A DNA stretch of 21,459 nt from Candidatus Thorarchaeota archaeon (GCA_016840385.1 JAEOSL010000057.1:1-21459); one strand, 5' to 3'; counted from the first letter of the stretch, positions 7,291 through 14,846 are shown. The notes: generated from the sequence alone by a model not told the origin. Program-made: numbers and translations.

Positions 7291-9260
7291 CCAGAAACGG
7301 CACTGGGCTTGGGTTGTTTAACATACATTATGTTCCGCGCAGCATTCACATCTGCATGAAAGTGTGCATCACACTTGGAGCAATGGAAGTATTCTCCACC
7401 TTTTCGCTCAGTTGTAGAGTTTTCACATTCTACACGTATCCCTCTCTTGCCACAAACATGACAGGTCTGAGAAGTCCAAGCAGGATTCACCAACCAGATT
7501 CCTCCATTCTTATGACCAAGGGCTTCCCGCCTATAGCGAACACCTGCTATCATCATCCCCCATAAGTTAGTGGAGAGATTCCAGCTGTGCCTTCTCATTC
7601 CTCCCTTTCCTTGAAAAGAGCGGAGGTCTTCAAAGTAGAGGGTCTTCACGCCATGCTGTTCACAGAACCACACGGTTTCAGCGGCAACCTGATGAGAGAT
7701 CTCTTTGTCTAAGCGACGGACTTTGTTCCATACTGACTCCAGCTCTTGTTCCTTCTTGAGGATGATAGATGGAGGCTGCTGCTTAGCATGTTTCTTCTCC
7801 CAATTGTTGCGCTTTCTCGCAATCTGTGACATCAATACTCTTGTCTGCTGTCGTAGTTTTTCTCGCTTCTCGAATAGTTCCTGTCTTCCTATCATGGTTT
7901 CTTCGTAGGTGTCATCTCCATTCTTTACGGACACTACCATGGAATGTCTGAGTCCTCTATCAATCCCTGCTTTACTCTTTCGAGTTGCTGTAGATGAAAG
8001 TGAGGTTTTCAGCATTTCCTCATCAGGACACAAGAAGGGTATGCTCAATGTAACCTTCTTTCCTACAATCTGGATTAGAGGTGGTGCAGACCTTCTCAAC
8101 TTCTTCAATTCGTTGATTATACTCTTTAGATTTTGAATTCTAACTTCGTTCTTGATAGGTTGTGCTCGTTCTCCAGCAAGCTCGCGAGTGAACCGTTGGA
8201 GCTTTATTGTATTCAATAATTGTTGACTCATATCTTCAAAACGAGCAGCTCGATAGTCAAGTTGTATAGCTCGCTGGATATGGCCTTGTTTTCGTGCTTC
8301 TTGCGCCTTTCTCCTAGAACGTTTTGCTTTTCGTGGAAACCAATTCAAGAATCTTAGTCGTACTGTTTGACTCTTGTATGGTGAGGGCGTATCAAGCTCA
8401 TGCCCCAATATTCCTGGAGGTGTTTTGATGTAGACAACTATCTCATTTTCTCGTTCTGTATCCAGCTGGAACCAATACCCCTGCCCAGTAGAATTCTCGG
8501 TTGAAGCTGAAAAATCAACTGTGTCTTTTTGGAATGTTGGAGTTATGAAGGGGAATCCTTTCCGTTTCCACTCCGTCACCTTGTCAATTATCAATGACTC
8601 AGTCTGAACTCTGTCTAGAGATTTTGTTTCCAATAATTCATGTACATTTTTTCGTTTCTCCCCCTCTTTCAATGGATTGGCTTCCCGAACCGCATCTCTA
8701 AGTACTCGTCGCACCTGTCGGCAAGCAGAGAGGGAGTAATGATAGGAACCATTAGACTTCTTCTCAATAGTTTCCTTAACTATTCGAATGAGATCCGAAG
8801 GAATTCTTTTGTTTCTCATCAATCGTAAAAGCTGCTCATCATCAGATACAAGGATGTCCAATAGTGCTCTGACGAGTCTTCGTCGCGTATAGTGCGAATA
8901 GATTATTCGGGCCGCAGTTTCAAGCGCATTACGATGCAATCTTTCATACACGAGTTTTCCAAATTCATTATCAACTTCCCAATTGAGGCGTATCTCTTTT
9001 CGAAGTACAAGATACTTCATTCCCTTACTCGCATCCATTTCTTCACCAAGTGAAGTTATGTAAGAAGAATCTGAGAACACTTTCTCTAGTATGAGGTTTA
9101 CCGCCTTACGATAGTTAATGAAACTCTGGGACAGAACCGATAAGTCAAGATTAGATAATTTTCGACCACTAAGCGAACGAAGAAGAACAGATGGAACAAT
9201 AGAAGTTGAAGGGCTTCGACCAAGTCCTTTTCGAGCTATCACTCTATGATAAGAATTCAA
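7278..9260 (-). CDS. tnpB: TnpB-type RNA-guided RuvC nuclease, enlarged (660 aa)
   Basis: This is a TnpB-family nuclease. The RuvC-I motif AGIDRG gives catalytic D434. RuvC-II is LYFEDL with E544. A zinc finger has C600/C603 and C627/C630, and RuvC-III is HADVNAARN with D637. All catalytic and zinc-binding residues are present, so the enzyme may be active. Usual TnpBs are about 350-450 residues with the first catalytic Asp near residue 190; here about 430 residues precede it. That N-terminal part is rich in Arg/Lys and charged helices, which fits a larger RNA/DNA recognition lobe. The start is a TTG; the frame is open upstream but holds no ATG, and a GTG seven codons in is an alternative. There is no tnpA beside it, and 3' hairpins overlap its stop. 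A compact Cas12-like relative is the nearest alternative label, but no CRISPR array is present. Confidence 0.9.
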   Translation of the reverse strand: MNSYHRVIARKGLGRSPSTSIVPSVLLRSLSGRKLSNLDLSVLSQSFINYRKAVNLILEKVFSDSSYITSLGEEMDASKGMKYLVLRKEIRLNWEVDNEFGKLVYERLHRNALETAARIIYSHYTRRRLVRALLDILVSDDEQLLRLMRNKRIPSDLIRIVKETIEKKSNGSYHYSLSACRQVRRVLRDAVREANPLKEGEKRKNVHELLETKSLDRVQTESLIIDKVTEWKRKGFPFITPTFQKDTVDFSASTENSTGQGYWFQLDTERENEIVVYIKTPPGILGHELDTPSPYKSQTVRLRFLNWFPRKAKRSRRKAQEARKQGHIQRAIQLDYRAARFEDMSQQLLNTIKLQRFTRELAGERAQPIKNEVRIQNLKSIINELKKLRRSAPPLIQIVGKKVTLSIPFLCPDEEMLKTSLSSTATRKSKAGIDRGLRHSMVVSVKNGDDTYEETMIGRQELFEKREKLRQQTRVLMSQIARKRNNWEKKHAKQQPPSIILKKEQELESVWNKVRRLDKEISHQVAAETVWFCEQHGVKTLYFEDLRSFQGKGGMRRHSWNLSTNLWGMMIAGVRYRREALGHKNGGIWLVNPAWTSQTCHVCGKRGIRVECENSTTERKGGEYFHCSKCDAHFHADVNAARNIMYVKQPKPSAVSGCTA

Positions 9261-9352
9261 TGTGAATTTCTGGACAAGTTCTAATTGACAATAGTTGGAT
9301 TACACACGAATTAACTCGCAAAGATCCCACAATTTCACAAGTAAAGTCTGAT

Positions 9353-9814
9353 TTGAAGTTCTGTTCAAAGAAATACTACTATAAACCAGATTGGTACTCC
9401 AAAACGATTGGTGCATATATGGTAGGTGCACATGGAGGCTATGTTACTGGAACTCAAGAAATATATTGGAATTGTAATGGTGCAAGTGTGTATTCGAGTG
9501 ATGTTAGAAGTTGCTGGATATCAACAGATACTTACTACTGTCGTCCTGATTCCTGTATCATCACAGGTCTTTCATGTTATAGCCTCTATTATACTACTAT
9601 GGGTGATGCATTTATGGATTTCAATGCTCGGGCATATGTTGGAGGTCCAGATTTAATATCTGGGAATCAAAATGAGTTTGTCGAGAAATTCTGGGGCGAC
9701 AATCTTGCCATAGGTAACACAGACATAGACTATGCACTTGCTCACTCAGGTGTTACTGCGTACCAATTTGATTGTTATTACGCATCGTACGGTGTTCGAA
9801 CTTTGCCCAACTAG
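9353..9814 (+). CDS. Clan CD cysteine peptidase-like domain (caspase/gingipain-like), probably 5'-truncated
   Basis: The 153 residues from a TTG start begin in the middle of a fold. A VGAHGGY strand/turn carries a histidine (H27), and IITGLSC carries a cysteine (C75). These are followed by TMGDAFMDFNARAYVGG, the pattern after the catalytic Cys in caspase/gingipain-like (clan CD) domains. A His-Gly turn and a hydrophobic strand ending in Cys form the dyad of that clan. The frame stays open upstream to 9266 without ATG or GTG, and no signal peptide or N-terminal subdomain is present, although such enzymes in archaea are normally long secreted proteins. The missing part is not found left of the TnpB element, where mobB ends. 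I read it as the 3' remnant of a larger gene cut by the transposon or a linked deletion. It is unusually rich in Tyr and Cys. Confidence 0.5.
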   Translation: MKFCSKKYYYKPDWYSKTIGAYMVGAHGGYVTGTQEIYWNCNGASVYSSDVRSCWISTDTYYCRPDSCIITGLSCYSLYYTTMGDAFMDFNARAYVGGPDLISGNQNEFVEKFWGDNLAIGNTDIDYALAHSGVTAYQFDCYYASYGVRTLPN

Positions 9815-9851
9815 GTATGATTGATATACAAGGAATACGAAGCTGGTTAGG

Positions 9852-11453
9852 ATGAATAAGAATCACCAAGAATCAAAGAAATTCCATTCCTCCACAAAAT
9901 ATCGAGGTATGATGGCTCTAATCCTCTTGATATTCTTGATTGTGGTATCATCCGAACAGGCTTCTTCATTTTCAACCGGTTTACAGGAGAGTAGATCTAT
10001 TGCAATTCCTAGTGACCAAGTACTTCATGAGAGTATTACAATTGATTCTGACAGCGATTTCATCGCACAAGGATGGCCTGGAAATGGGAGCATATCAAAC
10101 CCGTACCTAATTGAAGGACTTGCAATTATGTCAGATGATGATTGCGTCAAGATATCCAATACCAGCAGTTATTTTGTCATTCGAAATTGTTCGTTTTCAT
10201 GGATGCTTGATCATCATGGAACTGGTGTATATTTGAGAAATGTAACTCACGGAACTATCGAATTGTCTACAATGTCCGGTCTTGGAGTTGGAATATACGA
10301 CCGACATAGCACCGAAAATGTGTTCCGTAACAATACAATCGAAGACGCATGGAATGGAATTGCTATTGAATCCTGTAACAATAATGTTGTTTCTAACAAT
10401 ACAGTAACAGGAAATCGTAGAGCAGATGACATTCATATCTCTATTTCTCGGAATTGTTTGGTTCTTGGTAATTTCGTGAGGGGTATTTCTCTAACATGGT
10501 CTATTAACTGTACAGTAGGACACAACTCTGGTCTTATAGAAGGATTGAATATTTTTGGTGAAAACCTAACTCATTGGCTTCATCAGATTCATGATAATTA
10601 TTTCAATGGAACGATACTCGGTTACTTCAGAGATACTTCTGACTCAATTATCGATGGTACTCTTTATTCTCAGTTGATATTGGTCAATGTAACAAGAGCA
10701 ATGATTAGCGGTGGAGTATTTCAAAACCTTTCGATGGGAGTGCAGATCATTGATTCTGCAGATTGCATCGTGTCAGATTTTGTTTCTAAGAATAATTTCA
10801 GAGTAGGTGTCAATATCGAAAACTCGTATAATTGTACTATTGTAAATGGTAGCATAGCAGAACATCTGATAGGTGTGTCTGTTTCGTCTTCTGAGAGGAC
10901 CGGAATTAAAGGAACTCAAATGAATAACAATTCTTTTAGTGGCATCGAAGTTCTCTCTTCTAATAGTTGTCATTTTATTGAAAACACTATATCGAATGGT
11001 AGGAGCGGCGTTTCAATCTACATGTCGAATAATTGCACACTGTCTGAAAATGATATCTTTGGAAATGATGTAGGGGTTGAGTTATGGTCATCAAATTACA
11101 CTCTAATTACTAATAACATCGTGCATGAGAATGAGATTGGAATCTTATTGAGCTCGACAACATCACATAACTTGATCTATTGGAATTCCTTCATTTCGAA
11201 CACCGATAAGAATGCAGTTGATGATGGTATTTTCAATGTCTGGGACGATGGTATAAGCAGAGGAAACATCTGGAGCGATTACCAGGGGCCTGGTCCATAC
11301 ATAATCCCAGGAGAAGCTCAGAGCATTGATAGATTTCCGAATGTACCAGTTTTTCAAATCCCATATGAAATGATTCCAGTCTTATTCATCATTATAATTG
11401 CGTTAGTATTGATATATTCTCAGAAAGATCGATTTCATACACCGCAGGGATAA
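9852..11453 (+). CDS. Secreted, membrane-anchored parallel beta-helix protein (NosD/CASH-like)
   Basis: This is a 533-residue surface protein. Residues 1-20 are polar and basic, then a hydrophobic signal segment runs over about 20-41. After it comes GWPGNGSISNPYLIEGL, a motif that typically opens NosD-like right-handed beta-helix domains. From about residue 95 to 450 there are repeated 20-25-residue turns of the type NCT-x-NN-x-[VI]-x-x-N, the PbH1 pattern, with many Asn-X-Ser/Thr sequons. The domain closes with a GNIWSDYQGPGPY segment, seen at the end of many archaeal NosD-like proteins. A C-terminal TM helix (about 507-523) followed by a basic tail would anchor it in the membrane. It starts at ATG 9852, 37 bases after the truncated peptidase gene. 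The ligand is unknown; carbohydrate binding or an S-layer-associated role is possible. Confidence 0.85.
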   Translation: MNKNHQESKKFHSSTKYRGMMALILLIFLIVVSSEQASSFSTGLQESRSIAIPSDQVLHESITIDSDSDFIAQGWPGNGSISNPYLIEGLAIMSDDDCVKISNTSSYFVIRNCSFSWMLDHHGTGVYLRNVTHGTIELSTMSGLGVGIYDRHSTENVFRNNTIEDAWNGIAIESCNNNVVSNNTVTGNRRADDIHISISRNCLVLGNFVRGISLTWSINCTVGHNSGLIEGLNIFGENLTHWLHQIHDNYFNGTILGYFRDTSDSIIDGTLYSQLILVNVTRAMISGGVFQNLSMGVQIIDSADCIVSDFVSKNNFRVGVNIENSYNCTIVNGSIAEHLIGVSVSSSERTGIKGTQMNNNSFSGIEVLSSNSCHFIENTISNGRSGVSIYMSNNCTLSENDIFGNDVGVELWSSNYTLITNNIVHENEIGILLSSTTSHNLIYWNSFISNTDKNAVDDGIFNVWDDGISRGNIWSDYQGPGPYIIPGEAQSIDRFPNVPVFQIPYEMIPVLFIIIIALVLIYSQKDRFHTPQG

Positions 11454-11485
11454 GCAAGGTAGAACCCAATATTGTAGAGGTCATG

Positions 11486-11677
11486 TCAATCTCGTGGTCT
11501 ATCACAAGGAGCGACTGAGTGCCCTCTGTCCCCTAAATCTTTCGAATCTTCATACTCCAATAGCATGATGAGTTTTACTCCGTAGTCTGCTAGGATGCGT
11601 TCAAGCAAATCCACATCGAAGCGAGCTAGTGGGTTTTGTAAATGCAGTTGCAGCTTTGGACTGGACCAAGAAAACAA
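11486..11677 (-). pseudogene. Relic of an IS607-type serine recombinase (TnpA), C-terminal catalytic-domain fragment
   Basis: The open frame contains PLARFDVDLLERILADYGVK followed by LIMLLEYEDSKDL. This matches the IS607 TnpA catalytic-domain pattern DRLARFG-x-[DE]-LLE-x-[IL]-x-x-[FY]GV-x-x-x-[VL] then E..K. After it the expected ELVEDLL(S/A)I...F...YG.R helix is missing, and the frame jumps to RGHSV, as if a piece has been deleted. The N-terminal MerR-like helix-turn-helix and the catalytic serine region are absent. Translation upstream passes through hairpin DNA and does not resemble TnpA. It is therefore a dead fragment. Confidence 0.5.
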
Positions 11678-11694
11678 CTCGTTTCTAAGAAGGT

Positions 11695-11733
11695 GACCCG
11701 ATAGTATCTATCGGGTCGTGGGCTCAGCTACCC
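11695..11733 (-). repeat. Transposon-end hairpin pair, related to the end of the TnpB element
   Basis: Reading the minus strand, a stem GGG/CCC encloses the loop TAGCTGAG (11720-11733). This loop is identical to the one at 7240-7247, where the stem is CGG/CCG, so one outer pair has changed in a compensatory way. Two bases further is a perfect ten-base stem, GACCCGATAG/CTATCGGGTC, with a three-base loop (11695-11717). The sequence then continues CACC, as it does after the 7237-7250 hairpin. It is best read as a leftover right end, possibly a guide-RNA scaffold, of a related element without its nuclease gene. Confidence 0.5.
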
Positions 11734-11856
11734 CTAAGGTCGATCATAAGTTCATAATCTCATAAAGGAGTTCATCACTGCCGCGATGCACTAATCTGAC
11801 CATTAGGATAATAGTCTTGTCAATTGACACGTAGAAGTGGAAACACAATACTCATC

Positions 11857-12726
11857 ATGGTATTCGTTAGATTTGACCTGATGAAAACCCTCACTGTTGA
11901 TAGATTCAGTCTCTTCGATACAATAGAAAGTGGCCAAACGTTCACCTGGACTCGTGAGGGAAATGGGTATGTAAATGCAGATGTGGGTCAGGTCGTCTAC
12001 GTTGAACAACAAGAGAATCAACTACTCTATGAGTCATCATCGCACCCAGTAGATTTGGTCAAACTCTTTCGACTTGACGACCCTCTTGATGAAATCCAAG
12101 CAGAAATCACTCGAACAGGATTTATGCAAGAGAGTATTGATTTTGCACCAAATCTCAGGATTGTCAGTGATCCTCTAATTCCGTGTCTTTTCTCGTTCAT
12201 CAGTTCAATTCAGAAAAATATTCCAGCAATTCATACACTTATGAACAAGATAAGGAAGAAGTGGGGACCATCCTACGATTTCCGAGGAAAAACGTTCTTT
12301 GGATTTCCTTCTCTTAAAGACCTCTCAAATGCCAATATTACTGACTTTGTAGGGCTCAATGCAGGATATAGGTCTAAGTTCTTTGTGAAAACAGTTGAAT
12401 CAATGAATAAAGGAGATGTAACCGAAGAGCAACTCAGAACTATGACTTACTCTGAAGCTCATGAAACTTTGAAGACGCTTCATGGAGTTGGTGATAAGGT
12501 GGCTGACTGTGTATGTCTCTTTTCACTAGGATTTCTTGAAGCCTTTCCAATTGATGTGTGGATAGAGAAGGTGATCCAAGAACATTACCCAATCTTTGAG
12601 ATAGAAGGAAAGGCCTACAAGAAGAAATCAGCGACTGCCAGGAAATACTTTGGACAATATGCGGGATATGCTCAGGAATATCTCTTCTATTATTCAAGGT
12701 GCAATGGTGTAAAACCTAGTTATTAG
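11857..12726 (+). CDS. ogg: 8-oxoguanine DNA glycosylase/AP lyase, OGG1 type (HhH-GPD family)
   Basis: This is a base-excision repair enzyme that removes 8-oxoguanine. The N-terminal beta domain opens with SLFDTIESGQTFTW, the OGG1/AlkA FDL-x-x-TL-x-SGQ-x-FRW pattern. Then come FISSIQKNIPAI (OGG1 has SSNNNIARI), FFGFPSLKDL and LNAGYRSKFF. The helix-hairpin-helix plus active site is LHGVGDKVADCVCL, with the catalytic lysine at about K214, followed by AFPIDVW with the catalytic Asp at about D233. Both catalytic residues are present, so it should be bifunctional. The OGG1-like N-terminal domain separates it from the shorter archaeal Ogg2 and AGOG types. ATG 11857 was preferred; the frame is open back to a TTG at 11824, and ATG 11881 is also possible. 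It converges on priL, and the two stop codons overlap. Confidence 0.85.
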   Translation: MVFVRFDLMKTLTVDRFSLFDTIESGQTFTWTREGNGYVNADVGQVVYVEQQENQLLYESSSHPVDLVKLFRLDDPLDEIQAEITRTGFMQESIDFAPNLRIVSDPLIPCLFSFISSIQKNIPAIHTLMNKIRKKWGPSYDFRGKTFFGFPSLKDLSNANITDFVGLNAGYRSKFFVKTVESMNKGDVTEEQLRTMTYSEAHETLKTLHGVGDKVADCVCLFSLGFLEAFPIDVWIEKVIQEHYPIFEIEGKAYKKKSATARKYFGQYAGYAQEYLFYYSRCNGVKPSY

Positions 12727-13859
12727 AAGAACTGTTTCTTGTCTTTCTTCTGGGCATACCAAGAGTGATTGGTGATATTCTTAGATACTTCCCAGGCACG
12801 AGTACTATAGAAGCCTAAGGGATTGAGAACATACTCGCATAATGGATCGAAAGTAACGCCTGAGTATACAGGACACAGGTTGTTTGTCTGGAGTTTTTTA
12901 CACCCAGTTGGAAAATATCCTTGAACTTCCGCAGTCATTGACCTCTTTGATGCAATGTGATCAACCTGATACTCAATCAATCGATTATCTTTGTCAGGCG
13001 CATGGCCAAATACACGATTGACGTCTTCTTCGCTCATTCCAATTCGCAAGAGGAATGCAGCAAGTGCAAATCGCGCATCATGAGCTAGATTGACGTGGCC
13101 ACTTATCGAATCATCGTACATCTTCTGTATACAGGGAGGGAATGCCGAATTGACTTGGCCATCAATCTTGAAGGGTGTTGCTTGTCGAATATGACCCTTC
13201 ATCTCAGTTTCTATTCTTTGTACAGCTTCAGCCAAACGCTCAGGTAATCTAGGAATGTCAAGTCTTCCAAACATAACAATTTGCTTGAACTTTCCAGAAA
13301 CCAATCTGTTCAGTTCGCGTCTTCTAATTAGTGCCCATCCATTGTCAATATAGCGATTAACAAGCTTCCATTCTTCAGCATGAAAATCAGGAGCAACTTC
13401 CAAGAAGTCATTGAAGTGAATTTTCATATCAAAGGTTTTTATCTGGATGGGTAATTTTGCTCTTTCATTAAGACCCCCCACAGTTTCAACTTCCCAACCA
13501 AAGGAGCTCTTACAGAGATCGACAACAAACTGATCGTCTTCTTTGGCTAGTTGCTTATTGACAGATTTGGATTCAGCCTCAGCCTGTCGAGCGCGAAGCT
13601 GGGGGTTTGCAATCTCCTCTACTATGAGTCGAGCTGTAGGATAAATCAGAACCTCTTTCTCATCACGTAAGTTAGGCAACTCAATTTCATCATGAGTTAG
13701 TGCTGAGTAAACACGCTTCTCAGCGGCTTCGATGATAAAGAGATTTTCAGGAAGGTCTAGTAGGTCAACCAGATCTCCGAGGTCGCGAGCATATTTTTGA
13801 GAAGTATGCCGGGCTTCCTGGGAAAAGGGATATTTCAATGGCTGAACAAAGCTAGACAT
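12723..13859 (-). CDS. priL: DNA primase large subunit PriL (4Fe-4S)
   Basis: PriL is the regulatory subunit of the archaeal/eukaryotic primase, working with catalytic PriS to make replication primers. The 378 residues have the family layout: an all-helical N-terminal half (YARDLGDLVDLLDLP and the VYSALTH region), then a C-terminal iron-sulfur domain starting near residue 235. The four expected cluster ligands are visible: C243 (FPPCIQKM), C320 (PTGCKKL), C329 (NNLCPV) and C341 (DPLCEYVLNP). The motif HDARFALAAFLLRIGMSEED between the first two is typical. The ATG is preceded by a GAGGG Shine-Dalgarno at suitable spacing. It follows the zinc-ribbon gene by 22 bases on the same strand. The partner gene priS is not in the window. 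Confidence 0.93.
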   Translation of the reverse strand: MSSFVQPLKYPFSQEARHTSQKYARDLGDLVDLLDLPENLFIIEAAEKRVYSALTHDEIELPNLRDEKEVLIYPTARLIVEEIANPQLRARQAEAESKSVNKQLAKEDDQFVVDLCKSSFGWEVETVGGLNERAKLPIQIKTFDMKIHFNDFLEVAPDFHAEEWKLVNRYIDNGWALIRRRELNRLVSGKFKQIVMFGRLDIPRLPERLAEAVQRIETEMKGHIRQATPFKIDGQVNSAFPPCIQKMYDDSISGHVNLAHDARFALAAFLLRIGMSEEDVNRVFGHAPDKDNRLIEYQVDHIASKRSMTAEVQGYFPTGCKKLQTNNLCPVYSGVTFDPLCEYVLNPLGFYSTRAWEVSKNITNHSWYAQKKDKKQFF

Positions 13860-13881
13860 TTTGAACCCTCTATACTATTCT

Positions 13882-14082
13882 TTACCTATTGAAGGTAGGT
13901 CGATAATCATCCACATGACGATCATAGAACTTCTTTCCACAAGCAGCACATTTGAACATCTGGATTCCTCTTCGCATTGCCCAACTATCCAAGATCCTAT
14001 TCACTCTGGTACTTTGACAGTGTGGACAATGTAATTCAGCTTTATCGTATGCCCATGGGGACTTCTTCCGGTTGGATGACAT
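13882..14082 (-). CDS. Small zinc-ribbon protein, upstream of priL
   Basis: This 66-residue protein carries CPHC (C19/C22) and CAAC (C45/C48), about 22 residues apart, the spacing of a zinc ribbon. The ribbon is preceded by a basic N-terminus and followed by KKFYDRHVDDYRP. The pattern C-P-x-C ... G-x-Q-x-x-[KR]-C-x-x-C-G-x-x-F also occurs in transposase-type ribbons, but no transposase domain follows. ATG 14082 was chosen over the TTG at 14103, because a TATA-like element lies about 29 bases upstream of the ATG and would place transcription start almost at it. It shares an operon with priL, which suggests a role in replication or transcription, but function is unknown. Confidence 0.72.
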   Translation of the reverse strand: MSSNRKKSPWAYDKAELHCPHCQSTRVNRILDSWAMRRGIQMFKCAACGKKFYDRHVDDYRPTFNR

Positions 14083-14106
14083 GCGATTTCCAAAACCTTT
14101 CAATTT

Positions 14107-14119
14107 CTATTTATCTAAT
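14107..14119 (-). promoter_or_regulatory. TATA-like promoter of the zinc-ribbon/priL operon
   Basis: On the minus strand ATTAGATAAATAG is an AT-rich TATA-like box centred about 29 bases before ATG 14082. This spacing is usual for archaeal leaderless or short-leader transcripts. Supported only by composition and position. Confidence 0.4.
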
Positions 14120-14176
14120 TGCTTCTTATGTTCAACTACAAAGATGCGTATATCATTAACGACTGTCCAGTTCATC

Positions 14177-14725
14177 TCATTTTCTTCCGAGAATGAAGTC
14201 TGCTCGCAATAGGAGACTCAAGAATTCATTGAGACATTGTCGTTGAATTTCTGGGTCGCTGTATAGCTTCATCAGCACAGCTCCTCGATCCTCAATATCG
14301 TGAACTGTGACTTCATTGATTACCTTGTACGCTGCATTTGGTCGTTCGACCCATCTACATAATTCTTCGAGTTCTTGGCTTAGGAAGAGGACAACTGGAG
14401 TCTTTCTCTTACCATTTACTTTGAACTGCTGGTGATACTGTGCGTTAGCATCACTATCAAGAATATGCAACTCGATCTTTGGACCAACATCTTCCATCCT
14501 AGCTAGGATAGGGATAATACCTGCCGAATCGCCACATCGATCTGTTCCGATCACAAGTATACGAATGTTGTTCTGAATGCTTCCAAGAGTTTCTAAATCG
14601 GTTTCATTAAGTTGAAGGTCATTGTAACGAGCCTTCATCATTTCTACGTGTTCTCGTGCTTTTGTTAGGAATTTCTTGTAGGTGATTGCTGTATCCCACT
14701 CTGCATTCTCTGCCATGTGATTCAT
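14177..14725 (-). CDS. Thioredoxin-like protein with a monothiol CGDS site
   Basis: This 182-residue cytosolic protein has a thioredoxin fold from about residue 50. A beta strand IRILVIGTDRC leads into the active-site turn C64-G-D-S67, then a helix (IIPILARM), a second strand IELHILDSDAN and the cis-proline strand KTPVVLFLS. The resolving cysteine of CxxC is replaced by Ser, as in the thioredoxin subfamily with (W)CGDS/CGDC turns. Residues 10-45 form a helical N-terminal extension common in that group. The protein has no signal peptide. A monothiol site suggests reduction of mixed disulfides or a sensing role. It is a separate gene, upstream of and on the same strand as the zinc-ribbon operon. 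Confidence 0.75.
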   Translation of the reverse strand: MNHMAENAEWDTAITYKKFLTKAREHVEMMKARYNDLQLNETDLETLGSIQNNIRILVIGTDRCGDSAGIIPILARMEDVGPKIELHILDSDANAQYHQQFKVNGKRKTPVVLFLSQELEELCRWVERPNAAYKVINEVTVHDIEDRGAVLMKLYSDPEIQRQCLNEFLSLLLRADFILGRK

Positions 14726-14837
14726 CTCTAAATTTGTGAAAGAATTCTTTTGGGTGAACCCAACAAGATAGTATTTGCATGAGAACGAATAAAAGGATTG
14801 TTCAGGGCACTATGAGTAGTTTCGGGCATCTGTCGGA

Positions 14838-14846
14838 CTTTTATTA
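14838..14846 (+). promoter_or_regulatory. TATA-like promoter of the DUF3795/DUF763 pair
   Basis: CTTTTATTA is centred about 26 bases upstream of ATG 14869, the right spacing for a leaderless archaeal transcript. It favours this ATG over the upstream in-frame ATG at 14779. A GAGGT 14 bases before the ATG could act as ribosome site if transcription starts earlier. Confidence 0.4.

Larger units (their letters stand above)
7231..9345 (-). mobile_element. TnpB-only transposable element (IS605/IS607-related)
   Basis: The element consists of one tnpB gene on the minus strand plus short ends, with no tnpA. The end next to the tnpB stop must lie in the few bases between the mobB stop (7227) and the hairpin at 7237-7250, because mobB appears complete. 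The other end lies between the tnpB start (9260) and about 9345, where the next coding frame becomes convincing; the exact base cannot be fixed and the right boundary given is approximate. No terminal inverted repeats were found, as expected for IS605/IS607 families. Confidence 0.55.
11454..11856. other. Gene-poor region with transposon debris
   Basis: About 400 bases separate the beta-helix gene from the glycosylase. They hold a serine-recombinase relic (11486-11677, minus) and a pair of hairpins (11695-11733). About 120 bases beyond the hairpins show no convincing gene; a TATA-like GGATAATAG near 11806-11814 could serve the glycosylase. Confidence 0.5.

Noticed and set aside
7278..9260. Type V CRISPR effector (Cas12)
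   Set aside because: No repeat-spacer array, cas1/cas2 or tracr-like anti-repeat was found in the window; TnpB-style C-terminus and 3' hairpins fit better.
7222..9351. GTCTGA occurs at 7222-7227 and 9346-9351, on both sides of the TnpB element, suggesting a target-site duplication
   Set aside because: Six bases in two AT-rich windows is likely by chance, one copy is part of the mobB stop, and IS605/IS607 elements do not make duplications.
10197..10436. Minus-strand frames inside the beta-helix gene
   Set aside because: They are shadows of the repetitive Asn-rich coding sequence and have no motif or ribosome site.
13857..13870. GGTTCAAA-like T-loop sequence suggesting a tRNA
   Set aside because: No acceptor stem or anticodon arm could be folded around it, and it is the ribosome-site region of priL.
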